This document shows positions 45,279 through 60,367 of a stretch of 64,000 bases of DNA, one piece after another. Numbering within the stretch: the first letter of the stretch is position 1; each line of letters begins with the position of its first letter. Position numbers and translations under genes: made by a program. The notes below the pieces were generated by a model that was not told the origin of the DNA, did not search any database, and worked only from the letters and a program-made list of their open reading frames with translations. The stretch is from NCBI GenBank assembly GCA_029204225.1, contig CM055107.1:23827391-23891390 (forward strand). Reading direction: 5' to 3'. The stretch is from Diphasiastrum complanatum. Taxonomy: Eukaryota; Streptophyta; Lycopodiopsida; Lycopodiales; Lycopodiaceae.

Positions 45279-46090
45279 ATGTGAATGTGTATGTGTTGTA
45301 TATGTACTCCATGTTACTTTTAAAAAATCTTGTTATAAGCTCTTTTTTCGACTCCGTCAAGTGCATCGGCAAAAACCACTTTTCTAAGTTTAATAAACCT
45401 GTGAGAACTATATGCTAATTAATTTTTCTAAGGTTTAGATCTTATATACCTAACTTGCACCGAAAGATTCATAATTCAATGGTTAATATTCATTAGATTT
45501 TAGGGGTCTTAATGTAATGGTGAGCACTCACTTTTCCTTGTGCTTTTTGGAGTCCAAAAATCAGTATATAAGGATGGAGGTCCAGCGACCTACCTCCACC
45601 TTTTGTCTCTCTTTCTCTCTTCCTCATTCATCACGAGCTACGTGACTCTTGCCTTCTTGAAGAAGTGCTAGTTTGCAACAAGGAGTAGATAATCAAGGCC
45701 ATGCTTGAGTGCTGAATTGCACTCCCTTCCAATGGATTTCAGTGCTCATTTCATAAGACTTGGTAAGCATCCAACTGGCCGCTGGCCAGCAATCTAATTT
45801 CCCTTTCAATGAATGACTACTTTGCCTCTATGATGAAAGCATTGCTTCTTTGGTTGATATAAGCAAGGATTAAACCTATTGCTTGTTGTCTTTGATATGG
45901 AATAGGTGGCAATTGTGAATTTTCTGATAAAAAGGACAATTATGATTGTACAAAACTATCATTAAGAGTTATTGATTGCTAAATCTAAAGATCTATCAGG
46001 TTCTATGTCTTAGATCTTGATCTAGATGCATTACACTATGATTTTAGCAAGAGCAATGGATCAAATGATTGAAAGCTATTAAGAGCGGCC
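45275..46090. other. unassigned, with TATATAAGG promoter-like site
   Basis: No gene. TATATAAGG at 45565-45573 is followed by a CT-rich leader (TCTCTCTTTCTCTCTTCC near 45610), as in an LTR R region, but no partner copy is visible. Confidence 0.3.
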
Positions 46091-46766
46091 TCACACATGT
46101 GGAGGATAGTACCAGTATGGACTGTAAACTGAGAGTGAAGTACTTTTACATACAAATGCATTCCAATCATAAAAACTCAAGACAAATGTGAGAATTACAA
46201 GCAAAGCTAAAAATTGCCAATGTCTCATCAACTTCTCATTGATTTGGTTGATCCCTTTATAGATCAAGTACATCCACGAGATGAGTATTGTCCAACAAGC
46301 CTTCACATGTGTGAAGAATGCCTAGTCATTCAGATCCACCAATGGGAGCCATATATGCTCATTTTCCAAAGTTGACTATTCTCATTAGCTAGAAACGAAA
46401 AAGCTAGTCTTCTAAAATTATAGGAATATTTTCTATGAAATAGAATCTAATGGAATCTCTCTATCTTATCATCTACAATCTTATTCCACAGGTGAATAGC
46501 ATCTTGACATGTGGGAGCATTTACTCATTCACATGGAAGTGCAATGTATTTACAAAAAATTTGACCAAAATGACTTTTTTCTAGATTCTACTCAACGGTC
46601 AATTTCACACTTGTGTAGATCCATCTAAAATTATTCTAACTTAATAAAAGTAACTCATGTACATCCTTTCACACATGGGAACAGGCTCCACATGTGTGAG
46701 ATCCTATCATGATCAAATATCTCAAGATTAACCAAGTACATCAAGTTGGAAGTGACATTTTTAACA
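46091..46766 (-). repeat. 3' LTR (start) of a minus-strand copia element
   Basis: On the minus strand the purine tract GAAGTGAGGAGGAG (46780-46767) is followed by TGTTAAAAATGTCACTTCC from 46766, a typical copia LTR start. The block contains three CACATGTG palindromes (46094, 46304, 46689) and several half matches. The far end is undefined. Confidence 0.6.
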
Positions 46767-46877
46767 CTCCTCCTCACTTCTAACTTGGTAAATCTAATGT
46801 ACATCTATCTACAATTTCAAGAGCACATCTTAACTTAAAAAATGGATCTTTAGGCAATGGCTTGGTTAAGATATCAG

Positions 46878-47830
46878 CTATGCACTCAGATGATGGCACA
46901 TGATGAAGTTGTACCTCCTTGGATGCACCTTCTCCCTCACAAAGTGATGAGCTATCTCAATATGCTTTGTTCTAGCATGGAAGATCGGATTGGTAGCAAT
47001 TTTTTGAGAAGCTTGATTGTCAAAATAGATGCAAGGGATCTCCTTGGCCTTTAGCACTTGTAGTTCCACCAAAAGTCTTCTTAGCCATAGGAGTTCTTTG
47101 GTTGTTGAAGTCAATGCCTTGTACTCGGCTTCACAAGAGGAAACTGAGATTGTATCTTGCTTTTTGGAAAGCCAAGATATCACTCCTCCACAAAGGAAAG
47201 TGGCAAATGCACTTATAGATCTCCTATCCATCTTGTCTCCTGCAAAATCTGAATTTGAATATGCCCTTAAGTACAAGTTAGGTCCTTGATAGAGAATGCC
47301 AAAAAATCTAGTATAAGAGACATATCTAAGTACTCTCTTGGCACTTTTCCAATGATGCATCAAGGGACCTTCCATTTATTGACTTAGCTTGCTTACACTA
47401 TTGGTCTACTGATTGTCAAATAAATTAAGGAGTCTATTAGCTTTCTAAAGAGTGTTATGTCCACAAAGGATGTTTCATCACCATCATTAGAAACTTTACA
47501 AACTTGCTCCATAGGGGTGTCAATCCCTTTACAATCTTTCATGCCAAACCTTTCAAGAATGAAAGTAGCATACTTTGATTGACTTATAAAAGTAAAATCA
47601 CTACCTCTAACAACTTCTATTCCAAGTATGAACTTAAGAAGTCCTAGATCTACCATCTTGAATTCACTAGACAAAGAAGCTTTAACATTTCTTATGCCTT
47701 CACCATCATTTCCTGTCAATATGATATCATCAACATAAAGAACTAAAATGGTGATCTTTCCATCATTAAATTTGATGTACAAAGAAGGCTCATAAGAGCT
47801 TGTTGGATTATTCTCCTTCTTACCAATTGA
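46878..47830 (-). pseudogene. Ty1/copia reverse transcriptase-RNase H, minus strand
   Basis: Minus-strand frames 47782-47393 and 47375-46878 carry VLYVDDIILTGND (intact YVDD box), MVDLGLLKFILGIEV, QSKYATFILERFGMKDCKGI, then RNase H with AYSNSDFAGDKMDRRSISAF, VSSCEAEYKALTSTTKELLW and FHARTKHIEIAHHFVREKV. A stop or frameshift near 47390 divides them. The first part of pol, integrase, protease and gag are missing at 47830. The 3' LTR begins at 46766. Confidence 0.9.
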
Positions 47831-48189
47831 CTAATCGGTTTTAATCTTCATCTGTTGTTTATCCAGTTCTACGAATTTTTCCATTCTTTTTCAGTTTGCA
47901 GTTTTACAAGTGTTTTCACACAATCTGCAGAATTACACGAAGTTTTACGACAGTGTCGCATTTCATTTTCTCTCACTTTGGCTTTCTCACTTAACAGGAA
48001 ATACACGGAGTTTTACCTTAGTGTCACTTTAGTTTCTCATTTTTGCAAAGCTGTCGTCTGTCAGAAATCTCGTGTAAAAATGCAGTGTCGCTTTTCGCAT
48101 TTTTTGCCTATCAGGATTTGCGAGCAAATATGCAGAGTCGCTTTTTTCACTTGACAAAATGTCGCACTTTTCGCTTTCTCCAAAGATCC

Positions 48190-49019
48190 TCAAACGTTAA
48201 GGAAATGAAATTACTATCAAAAGTCTTATATGTTCCTAAACTCTCTACAAATCTGTTATCAGTAAGTAGAATTATAAATTTAGGTCATAAGGTAGAATTC
48301 GAATCTGATCAATGCAAAATTATTAATAGGATTAATAAGATCATTGCACTCAGCAAGAGGCAAGGTTACCTATAAAGATTGGCACATTGTTATTCAAAGT
48401 CTAGTCAAGCCTTGAAAACCTCCGCAATAAAGCATTACTATGGCATCATCGCTTAGGACACGTGAATCATGCATCTATTTTGAACATGTCCAGACAATCC
48501 ATGGTTCTTGATCTTGACTATCCTTTTGGTAAGGTCGATCTCCCTGTCTGTCATAACTGCATTTTTGGAAAGGAGGCTAGGATTTCTTTTAGATCAAACC
48601 ATATGCATGCGGCAAAAGGTCTGCTTGATGTTGTTCACACAGATATATGTGGACCGATGCAAACTCCTTCATTGTTAGATGCAAAGTATTTTATTACCTT
48701 TATTGATGGATTTTTCAGAAGGACAATTGTTTATTTTATTAAACAGAAGTCAGAGGCTTTCATGAAGCTGTTTCAACAACAACCTATATTCAGAACAGAT
48801 GTCCTACTAAAGGCCTCTCAGACAAAACATCATTCGAAGTTTGGACATGTACCAAACCTTCTTATCAAACTTATGAGTTTTCGTGATCTCAGGAAGAAGC
48901 TCGACTTCCAGAGTATCAAATGTGTTTTCATCAGCTACACTACTTTAGATCAAGCCTACAAGTTGTTTGATCCCATCGAGTCGAAGATATTCACTAGTCG
49001 GGATGTCATCTTCATATAA
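48190..49019 (+). pseudogene. Ty1/copia protease-end/integrase fragment with internal deletion
   Basis: Pieces read VLYVPKLSTNLLSVSRI (48220 region), LLWHHRLGHVNHASI with a frame change near 48440-48470, the zinc-finger CHNCIFGKEARISF, DVVHTDICGPMQTPSLLDAK and FITFIDGF at the start of the integrase core, then jump to LRKKLDFQSIKCVFISYTT and YKLFDPIESKIFTSRDVIF, the linker before RT. The centre of integrase with the second Asp and the Glu is gone. Coding decays after 49020, with an acidic serine-rich tail. Confidence 0.85.
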
Positions 49020-50054
49020 GATCAGTTTCAAGACCTCAAAGAAAAGTGCAGTTCCCATGTAGCTAACCTGTCAGATTCTCCAAATACTTTGAACTTTCCA
49101 GTTCCGTAGACGACTGTTCCCATTGAAGGTCCAAGCTCTTCTACTTCCGACAAACAACGAATCAATGGTGAATCAGAAGATGATGATGTTGCAGTTCAAC
49201 AACTACAGTATGATGGAAATGATCAACTTCCTCTATTACCCACCTCTTTATTCGGCATTGTTTGCTTACGACAAAGCAAAACGTAGGTATGTCAAAGAAT
49301 GTACAATTATTGCTTAATATCGGTTTTGTAGTGACTAAGAAACACGTTGCTCCTGAAGAATAAACACTCCACATGTATTATTGCTTATCTCAAAATATTG
49401 TATTTTCAAAAAGATGTATGATGATGACTTGGAACTCGTGGCTCGATAATCATAATGATATTAGGACTTGTGCCGAAACCAAGTGGAAGTAAAGATCATG
49501 TCGACCTCTCAAGAGGAATCTACTACACATGTTCAGGTATGACTCCAAAAGAAACTTCATTTACTTAAATAGGATTGTATGTATGATGATATGGAATAAT
49601 AAAATTCTTTATACTCCATATCCACTTTAGATTATGTTAAATGCTAGATGTGTACTCTATGACATTTCGTAAGACGCTTTATGTAACTAATAAAGTACAA
49701 GAAAAAAAGATGTGGGAAAAAGTGATCGTCCAAAATTAATAACATATCATACGACAAATATAAAACCCTATATAAGAAACCCTACCTACATAAGTGTTAA
49801 TAACCCTTGCTCATATTCACGAGTCAAATTGTATGTATAGTGGAACTGGAAAGCATGGATATGCTCAGTACCTACCACACTCGTACAAGATTATGGTACT
49901 AGTCTTTGGGGTATGGTACAGAAGTACCCTGATACCTACGAGAACATACACACTTTCACTTGTTGCATCAAAATAAAATAATGGACTATAGCAAAGTATC
50001 ATGTTACAGTTGTTTGGCATCTTAATGTAATGAATCGGTGTAATGTTTGGTTAA
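49020..50054. other. unassigned AT-rich spacer
   Basis: No supported gene. Includes a small hairpin-capable AGCATGGATATGCT at about 49853. Confidence 0.3.
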
Positions 50055-50222
50055 CTTGAATGGCATGGATTTGCCCAGGGCAGCTTGAACGGCATGGATT
50101 TGCCCAGGGCAGCTTGAACGGCATGGATTTGTCCAAGCATTTGTACATAGGGTTTAGGGTTAAGGGTTTAGGGTTTAGGGTTGAACGGCATGGATTTGTC
50201 CAAGCATTTGTACATAGGGTCC
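50055..50222. repeat. 29 bp tandem repeats and duplicated 40 bp unit around telomere-like DNA
   Basis: Three units of AGCTTGAACGGCATGGATTT / GCCCAGGGC type (from about 50055) lead into a segment TTGAACGGCATGGATTTGTC..CATTTGTACATAGGGT that is present twice, once before and once after the telomere-like tract (50113-50153 and 50181-50220). Confidence 0.85.
50148..50182. repeat. interstitial telomere-like repeat
   Basis: Five consecutive heptamers TAGGGTT, TAGGGTT, AAGGGTT, TAGGGTT, TAGGGTT: the plant TTTAGGG telomere motif with one variant unit. Confidence 0.92.
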
Positions 50223-50705
50223 ATCAGGTACCAATTGAATTTCACTAGTACTGATGGGTGCAAAACGGCATGGATATGCCTTGTCACCGACCTCTATGAC
50301 CAAATTATACTTTTTCCATGTGTTGTGAGTGATTAAGGCTTCATTAGTGTAAAGCTATGTAAATATTATTTAACTATAGGATGACTTGTCTTATATTGAT
50401 CAGCATGGTGGATGCCTTGATACGGTGATATTAGGGCAAGACCTATGAGTTGATAGAATGCTTGGTAGGGAAGATTGGACTAATGAATGTTATTTTAATT
50501 TAAGTTGATAGTGAATCTTGTTTTGGACATGGATGACAACTGATGCTCAGCTATGACACCTATTTTTCTCATTGAAGTAACTCGTGCAATTGTATTTTGT
50601 GGGATGGTGGTAGGTAACAACTGAGTATCCTATAACTTGCTTCAATTTATGGTGCTTTAACTGTATGTTTTTTTCAACTTCATTTTAACATGTTATGCTA
50701 TAAGA

Positions 50706-54780
<4,075 letters not shown>

Positions 54781-54960
54781 TAAACTGATGGGGTACTATC
54801 TACTAAGCCCTATCAAGTATTGTACTTGTACTTATTGCTCTTTTCAAGTAAGTCAAGTATAGTTTGTAGTTGCTTTGCATGTGTAAGAGCTTTTTCGATG
54901 TGAATATGTGTATGACAATTTTTTGATCCGCAAATTGTTAACTTGGTATTAGAGTCATGA
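54781..54960 (+). repeat. possible LTR end with degenerate primer-binding site
   Basis: TGGTATTAGAGTC at 54944-54956 differs by one base from the TGGTATCAGAG core of the tRNA-iMet primer site and is preceded by an AT-rich block. It suggests the 5' end of a plus-strand LTR element, but no LTR partner or coding sequence follows. Confidence 0.3.
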
Positions 54961-55488
54961 GTGGCTACAATCAAGTTTGGTTTTTGGCAAAATTGTTGTC
55001 GCAACGACAAGTTTGGCACTTGAGGCTATGCACAGAATCTTGGAAGGAAAATTTTTGTAGGATTGTGAATTCGAGCAAATTCTATGTGACATTGTTGAAC
55101 CAGGCTCGTTTGTGAAAAGCCAGGAATTTTCAAAGCGAATCGAAAAGATGTGCAATCGATAGAGTGCCATTTGACGTGTTGTCAATTTTATTAGATTGCT
55201 CATAGCAGGGAGAACTCCAGGAGGCAAACATATGCATTAAGAATCACTAATAAAGGTGGAAGAAAGCTCAAAAAACCTGAGTTTATGGCAGCTAGGTTTT
55301 GGTGACACAAAATCCTTGTTTGTGGGCTGTAGAGCTCAGATTAATCTACTATAATTTGCTAAGACGTGACGCCCCAAGGTTGTTAGGAAGTACTAAAGAG
55401 GTCGTGGGTAGCCATACAAGCAACAAGGAGCTAGATCAATGTCTGTTGGTGGCTAGAAACTCCAATAAGAAGATATAGCCGAAACCCC

Positions 55489-55621
<133 letters not shown>

Positions 55622-55676
55622 GTGATAGACAAACCGCGATTCCTCTGTTTTAATTCGTCCGTTCAAAATTAGGATT

Positions 55677-55790
55677 TTGACTTACCTTGACCATTGACTT
55701 ATCTTGACCATAAGTATTGCTAATTATGGTTGACCTATATTGACCATTGACTTATCTGACCTTAAGTGAATTATTGCTAATTATGGTTTT
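55677..55790 (+). promoter_or_regulatory. tandem W-box cluster upstream of the second H3-like ORF
   Basis: Seven TTGACY motifs, the core bound by plant WRKY factors, lie on one strand within 76 bases (55677, 55687, 55694, 55704, 55730, 55740, 55747). They arise partly from a 53 bp tandem duplication (units start at 55687 and 55740, each ending TTGCTAATTATGG). It lies about 300 bases before the ATG at 56035. Regulatory function is inference. Confidence 0.4.
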
Positions 55791-56034
55791 GGCTAGGTGT
55801 CAATTGCATGCATGAAGTATAACTATCAAATTAAGGATTTAGATAAGTTCCGATACCATAAGAGCGATACTACGACCGTACATATCACTTTTGTGCGTCG
55901 TTACTTCATTTCCTTTTTCCATTGTAGTCCCTCACACAAGACCGATACATTCGTACACATCTCACCTCCGCGAGCCTTGTTATTGTGCTCACATTATTGC
56001 TATGATAAGTACGCACTGATCCGATACTACCCTA

Positions 56035-56451
56035 ATGTCTAGGGTCAAACAGAGTCAGACGGATTTCTTCTCTCCAGGCACTGTATCCACTAGTACCCCT
56101 GCTGTTAATCCACCACGGCAGACCAGGCGTAACAGGAGCATATGGCTCTCTGAGATTAAGAAATATCAGAGATCCACCTTGCTCCTGATACCAAGGGCAT
56201 CATTCTACAGAACTATCCGTCAGATTACCCGGGATAGTCTGCAGAGTCTTGTCAGGTTCACACCTAGTGCATTGCAGTGCTTGTAGGAGTCCGTAGAGGA
56301 CTGTTTGGCACTTTTTTTTGAAGATTCCTTTTTGCATGCTATCCATGCTAAGTGGGTCACCATAATGCCCAAAGGTTTTCAAATTTTGTATAGAATGAGG
56401 GAGAGGTTCTGTAAACTTCACAAGGGTGAACGGGCAACTGGACCACAATAA
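56035..56451 (+). pseudogene. divergent histone H3-like (CENH3-like) ORF with one in-frame TAG
   Basis: From ATG at 56035 to TAA at 56449 there are 138 codons, close to the 136 of H3, with a single TAG at codon 84 (56284-56286). The tail starts MSRVKQSQ (compare MARTKQTA). The alphaN region EIKKYQRSTLLLIP matches H3/CENH3 strongly, and LLIP followed by ASF is the CENH3 rather than canonical H3 form. The fold continues with FTPSALQCL, the TAG where H3 has Gln (CAG to TAG), EDCLALFFEDS, and LHAIHAKWVTIMPKG, the alpha2-loop2 region with an Arg-to-Trp change in AKRVTI. A 13-residue extension follows the usual end. Loop 1 is one residue longer than in canonical H3 by my count. It is intronless here. 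CENH3 marks centromeric nucleosomes; this copy looks inactivated. Confidence 0.82.
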
Positions 56452-58027
56452 CAACATGTGGTAACTATGCTTATTGTCTAACTGTGATGCATGTCACCAA
56501 TTCCAATGTTTATGATAACTTACTGTTGGAAAACCTGTGTAGTTTGAAATTTACGAACATATTAACCAATGTGGTTAAATATTAACTAGAGATAATGTCG
56601 TCGGACAGATTCACACGTTCGGGGCAGACATTGTCCACCAATAGCATTCTCCCATCCTGCCTGGCGGCAAAGTTAAAATTTTTAAAAGTTTATTTCTATA
56701 TCTTTTTTATTTTCATCTACGTTACATAGAAGTAACAAGTGATAATATGTTTAAGGACTATGATCCTAGTGAGGAGATTGAGAAAAAGGGAGAATGAGGG
56801 TTCTATTGATGTAATTGAGAATCCAAGTCAACCCATCTTTTGAAGTGATGGGTGTGCCAAGAGAGAAACCCAATTAATGGAAGGGATAGACATGAGAGAG
56901 CAAGCAAAAACCAAGTTCAAGGATCCAAGCCAAATATTGGCATAATGAAGGTCTCGTACTTGCTAATCTAAGTTCAAACAAAGTATAATTTTTGAATGCC
57001 TACCAATTTAAGATGATATTATGATTTTAACCTTTTCATTAATTCCAACCGAGAAGCAAGGTAATAGGTTGCTTGAGAACCACCTTGTTACAATGGGCTT
57101 GAGCTAAATGCATAAGGAAGTTGGCTGCCAAATCCTCTTGCAAGCCTCAAACTCATTCTTAGTAGAGTGCAACAACATTCATGCTCATAGTTCACATGAA
57201 GGGCGAAGGGTTGGGGATCTAGGTTGCATCTCCCTTGGTACACAACTCAAGATGGCATTTAATTCCACCGAGTACAAAGCCCATATTCCAAACATAACTA
57301 TATGTATGATGACGTGGTAGCATTGTTCAATTTTCTTATGGTAAATCAAGCTTGGGTTATAAGATACAATTCACGTGTTGATCTTCAATGTTCCTTGTTA
57401 TGTCATGGAAAGTTACATTTGTACCATGCTCGACAACATGTGATTCAGAAGGAGCATACAAGGAACAATGCTACTACATCATGACATTGGCATGGATTCA
57501 CAAGTTTCTTCAAAAATCATGCCCGTCGTCAATGTAGAATTATCTCAACTAAGCCGATTGCACTTGGTTTTGAAGTTTGAATGGGGATTACTTATCAATG
57601 GCATTTTGAAGTGTGAAATAAAGAATAAGTTTAAAAAAAGGCACATATCAAGAAAATAAAAATTCACAAAATAGATTAGAAATGGCTTTCAAATGTAGTT
57701 ACTAGCTTTGTTGTGATAGCAAGTAAGCTATTGTGGTGGTTTGCCAAAAGTTGAAGTGTCTCTACCCTCTAAGATTGACATGAAAATTGGGCTTCTTTTT
57801 TACATTTTAAATTCTTTTATATTAAAGTCTTTGTTTTTTCATTTCTTAACAATGTAAATGCTTTTGTGTACAATCATACATCATGACTAAAATTTACCTT
57901 GTTGCACATATATATAAATATAAATATAATGTATGTATATATGTATATACATTTTGGCAATTGTGGCAAAGTATGGCAAATAACATAATCTAATTTGGCA
58001 GAATAGACTCTTGGATAAGCTTATTTG

Positions 58028-58029
<2 letters not shown>
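56452..58029. other. unassigned stretch
   Basis: No convincing gene. Frames near 57108-57660 are short and interrupted. Confidence 0.3.

Positions 58030-58074
<45 letters not shown>
58030..58074. repeat. (AT)n microsatellite
   Basis: About 22 AT units followed by an A run. Confidence 0.95.
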
Positions 58075-58079
<5 letters not shown>

Positions 58080-58169
58080 AACTTGTCTATTATGCTAGCA
58101 AAAGTCCATCATTTTTTTGGTGGGGGGGGGAGGGAGGGGGGCCTTTGAGGGCAGAAGGCCATTCTGACA

Positions 58170-58202
58170 ACATGCACCTTCCAGATGCTGGAAGGTGCAT
58201 GT
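58170..58202. repeat. perfect 15 bp inverted repeat (hairpin)
   Basis: ACATGCACCTTCCAG and its exact reverse complement are separated by ATG. It lies between a G-rich run (58121-58140) and a T run (58205), resembling a strong RNA or DNA hairpin. No known element end was identified. Confidence 0.85.
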
Positions 58203-59307
58203 AATTTTTTTGAAAAAAATTGAAAAAGATAGATTCCGTGTAGGGAGGCATCTCCCTTTCTTTTGTTAAAAATGAAAAAAATGATTTTACGTATATATAC
58301 AACATACATTTATGGCAAGAATGGCATATTATACCAAAATAGGCATATAGTGATTTGATAAAAGGGATAGTTCATGTTGCTGGCACAATGGACATGCTAA
58401 AAATAGACCTAAAAGTTCATTTTACATGCAAAAATGGGTCCTTGAAATTATAGATTTTTAATGTGCCATTAATGCTTTGAATGGATTGGGGGCCCTCACC
58501 AATTCCGCAAGGTTTGACCCATATAAGGAGGCCAAGGGTTACGTACTATGGAAGGGGCTAGGCACAGGCCATTTTGCATAGTAAGGATTTCCAGATTTTT
58601 TAGGTTAGGCCCGGAGGTGTCGAGCCAAAAAAAAAATTGAATAGCCGAACCAAACAGAATGGCATGTGCCAGGTGCCTTCCATTGTGTAATGGATACTTT
58701 GACGTTTTCCAAATGTACATTATGAAGCATAATGAGCACTTTGACTTTTTTTCGACCGGTAAAAAACTACCATGTTCTTTCGACCAGTCAAAAACTGCCA
58801 CGTGGCAGTCTGACACTTGATGCATGACGCGCAGCTGGAACGCGCACCGAAAAAATCTCCGAAAAAAACAGAGGCAGACTCTGCTTTTTAATATGTTCAA
58901 AAACGAAGTAAAATAGTCACAAAATATCCAATGTCCATTACCTAAAGGGACTATCCATGGGAGTCCCTGTGTGGGCCCATTCTATAGTACATGTATTTGG
59001 AGCGGTAGGCAAGTTGCACATGGAGTAGTGGACTCTAGGAATAGCGTATCCCTTAACTAGACTGAGGATGCAGGGCAGGCCCCACCCTCATCCGACGATT
59101 TTTAACACTTCTATCATCCATCAAGACGGTATATGGGTAGATGATTTTGCATAGTTGAATGAGGGTGGGGCCATGCTTGCACCATAATTTATTGACCATC
59201 TTTTTTGATGATAAATACACTGATCCCAAAAAGTTACATATGTAAAGTTTACCTTTTCAGCAAGCAAAGGTATGTGTGGTGTGTGGTCCACTCCCTGTAG
59301 CCTGTAG
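58203..59307. other. unassigned stretch with G-box palindrome
   Basis: No gene supported. CTGCCACGTGGCAG at 58795-58808 is a perfect 14 bp palindrome around a CACGTG G-box, just after two imperfect tandem copies of TTTCGACCRGTMAAAAACT (58750 and 58778 regions). Confidence 0.35.
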
Positions 59308-60325
59308 GTGTGTACTGGCAGGACCAGTCGCTGCCGACCGGTGTCACTTATTTTGTCTGACCACAAGTTCCGTCACGCTCTTACTAGCACGAGGCAAACT
59401 ATAATCATCATCAAGGGAACCTGTTCTCGCTCTCTCTCGTATAATCTTATTATTAAGGTATTGGCACGAATTGTTTTCCGTAGATCGATCGTTGTGAAGC
59501 TTGGAATGTGTATTGACGAACGAGAAGATTTTTCACTCTTTCGCTTCGAAAATTGGACATCCAACAGAAAAAACGAAGATTGGACGACGATTCTGAAGAG
59601 GTATGCACGCTTTACATATTTCCAAGATATGATTTATATCTGTTCAAACTTTGTAGTGTTGAATTCAGTCACCTACCTGGGGTGTATTTTGCAACCATTC
59701 TGCATTGCGCCCAGCTGAGGGCCATGATTTTCAGCTTTTCTAGGTACATGATGTAATTGGAAATATATTTGGTCCGATGTACTGGACGTTGGTGTTCGTG
59801 TACGGGAATAGAGTCTCTACTGCCAACCTGAAATATTGACAAGGCATAAGCTTATTAAAGGTCTAAACTGTCGTTACGTTTTCATGTTGGTGTCCTTGTG
59901 ATGAGAGAAGTGCATGCTTCATGGCAAGATCGTGCACTGTCGGTTTAACTATGACTTTCGGTTTCTAATAGAGCGTAAAACGCGGGTACGTCTGGTTACA
60001 CTTGCTTGTAGCACAGGAGCGTTCCATCTTGGCTCTATTTGCTGTGTTTTACCTCAATAGATTATGGACATGATGTCTTGACATCTTTTAAAACTTATGG
60101 CTGTACTATTTTAGACTGAATATATGCTCGTAGGATGGATGTTTATGAAGAAATTACTTTGCCTTGAAAGAAGTATCTGGTGAAATTATTTTCGTATGTC
60201 GATGGCCGGTCTGCGCATAGCACTCTCACGATCGATCCTCTTTGATCCAAAATCTGCTTATTCGTTTTATTGTTTCAATACGAGAAGGGATTGTGCTGAG
60301 TAACTCGTTTTCTTGCAATTGTAGG
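59308..60325 (+). other. probable 5' UTR exon and intron of the gene at 60368
   Basis: A plausible donor GAAGAG|GTATGC at 59601 and an acceptor TTGCAATTGTAG ending at about 60327 would bound an intron of about 725 bases, typical for the 5' UTR of plant genes. The upstream exon contains a CTCTCTCTCG leader-like patch near 59430. The open frame of 136 codons across this exon and intron is probably chance. Transcription start is not defined. Confidence 0.45.
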
Positions 60326-60367
60326 TGGTGCATTTTCACCTTAAGCAAAGAATCCTAGTCTGAAGCC

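Noticed and set aside
455-49019. Integrated pararetrovirus sequences
   Set aside because: All RT fragments have copia or gypsy/Tat order with integrase or LTR neighbours; no movement or coat protein region was seen.
50148-50182. Chromosome end
   Set aside because: Only five heptamers with unique and duplicated sequence on both sides, so it is interstitial.
56284-56286. Stop-codon read-through or RNA editing restoring the H3-like ORF
   Set aside because: Nothing in the sequence supports recoding; other substitutions in the fold also point to loss of function.
59308-59718. 136-codon ORF upstream of the host gene
   Set aside because: It crosses the likely splice donor at 59601 and has no recognisable motif; better explained as leader exon plus intron.
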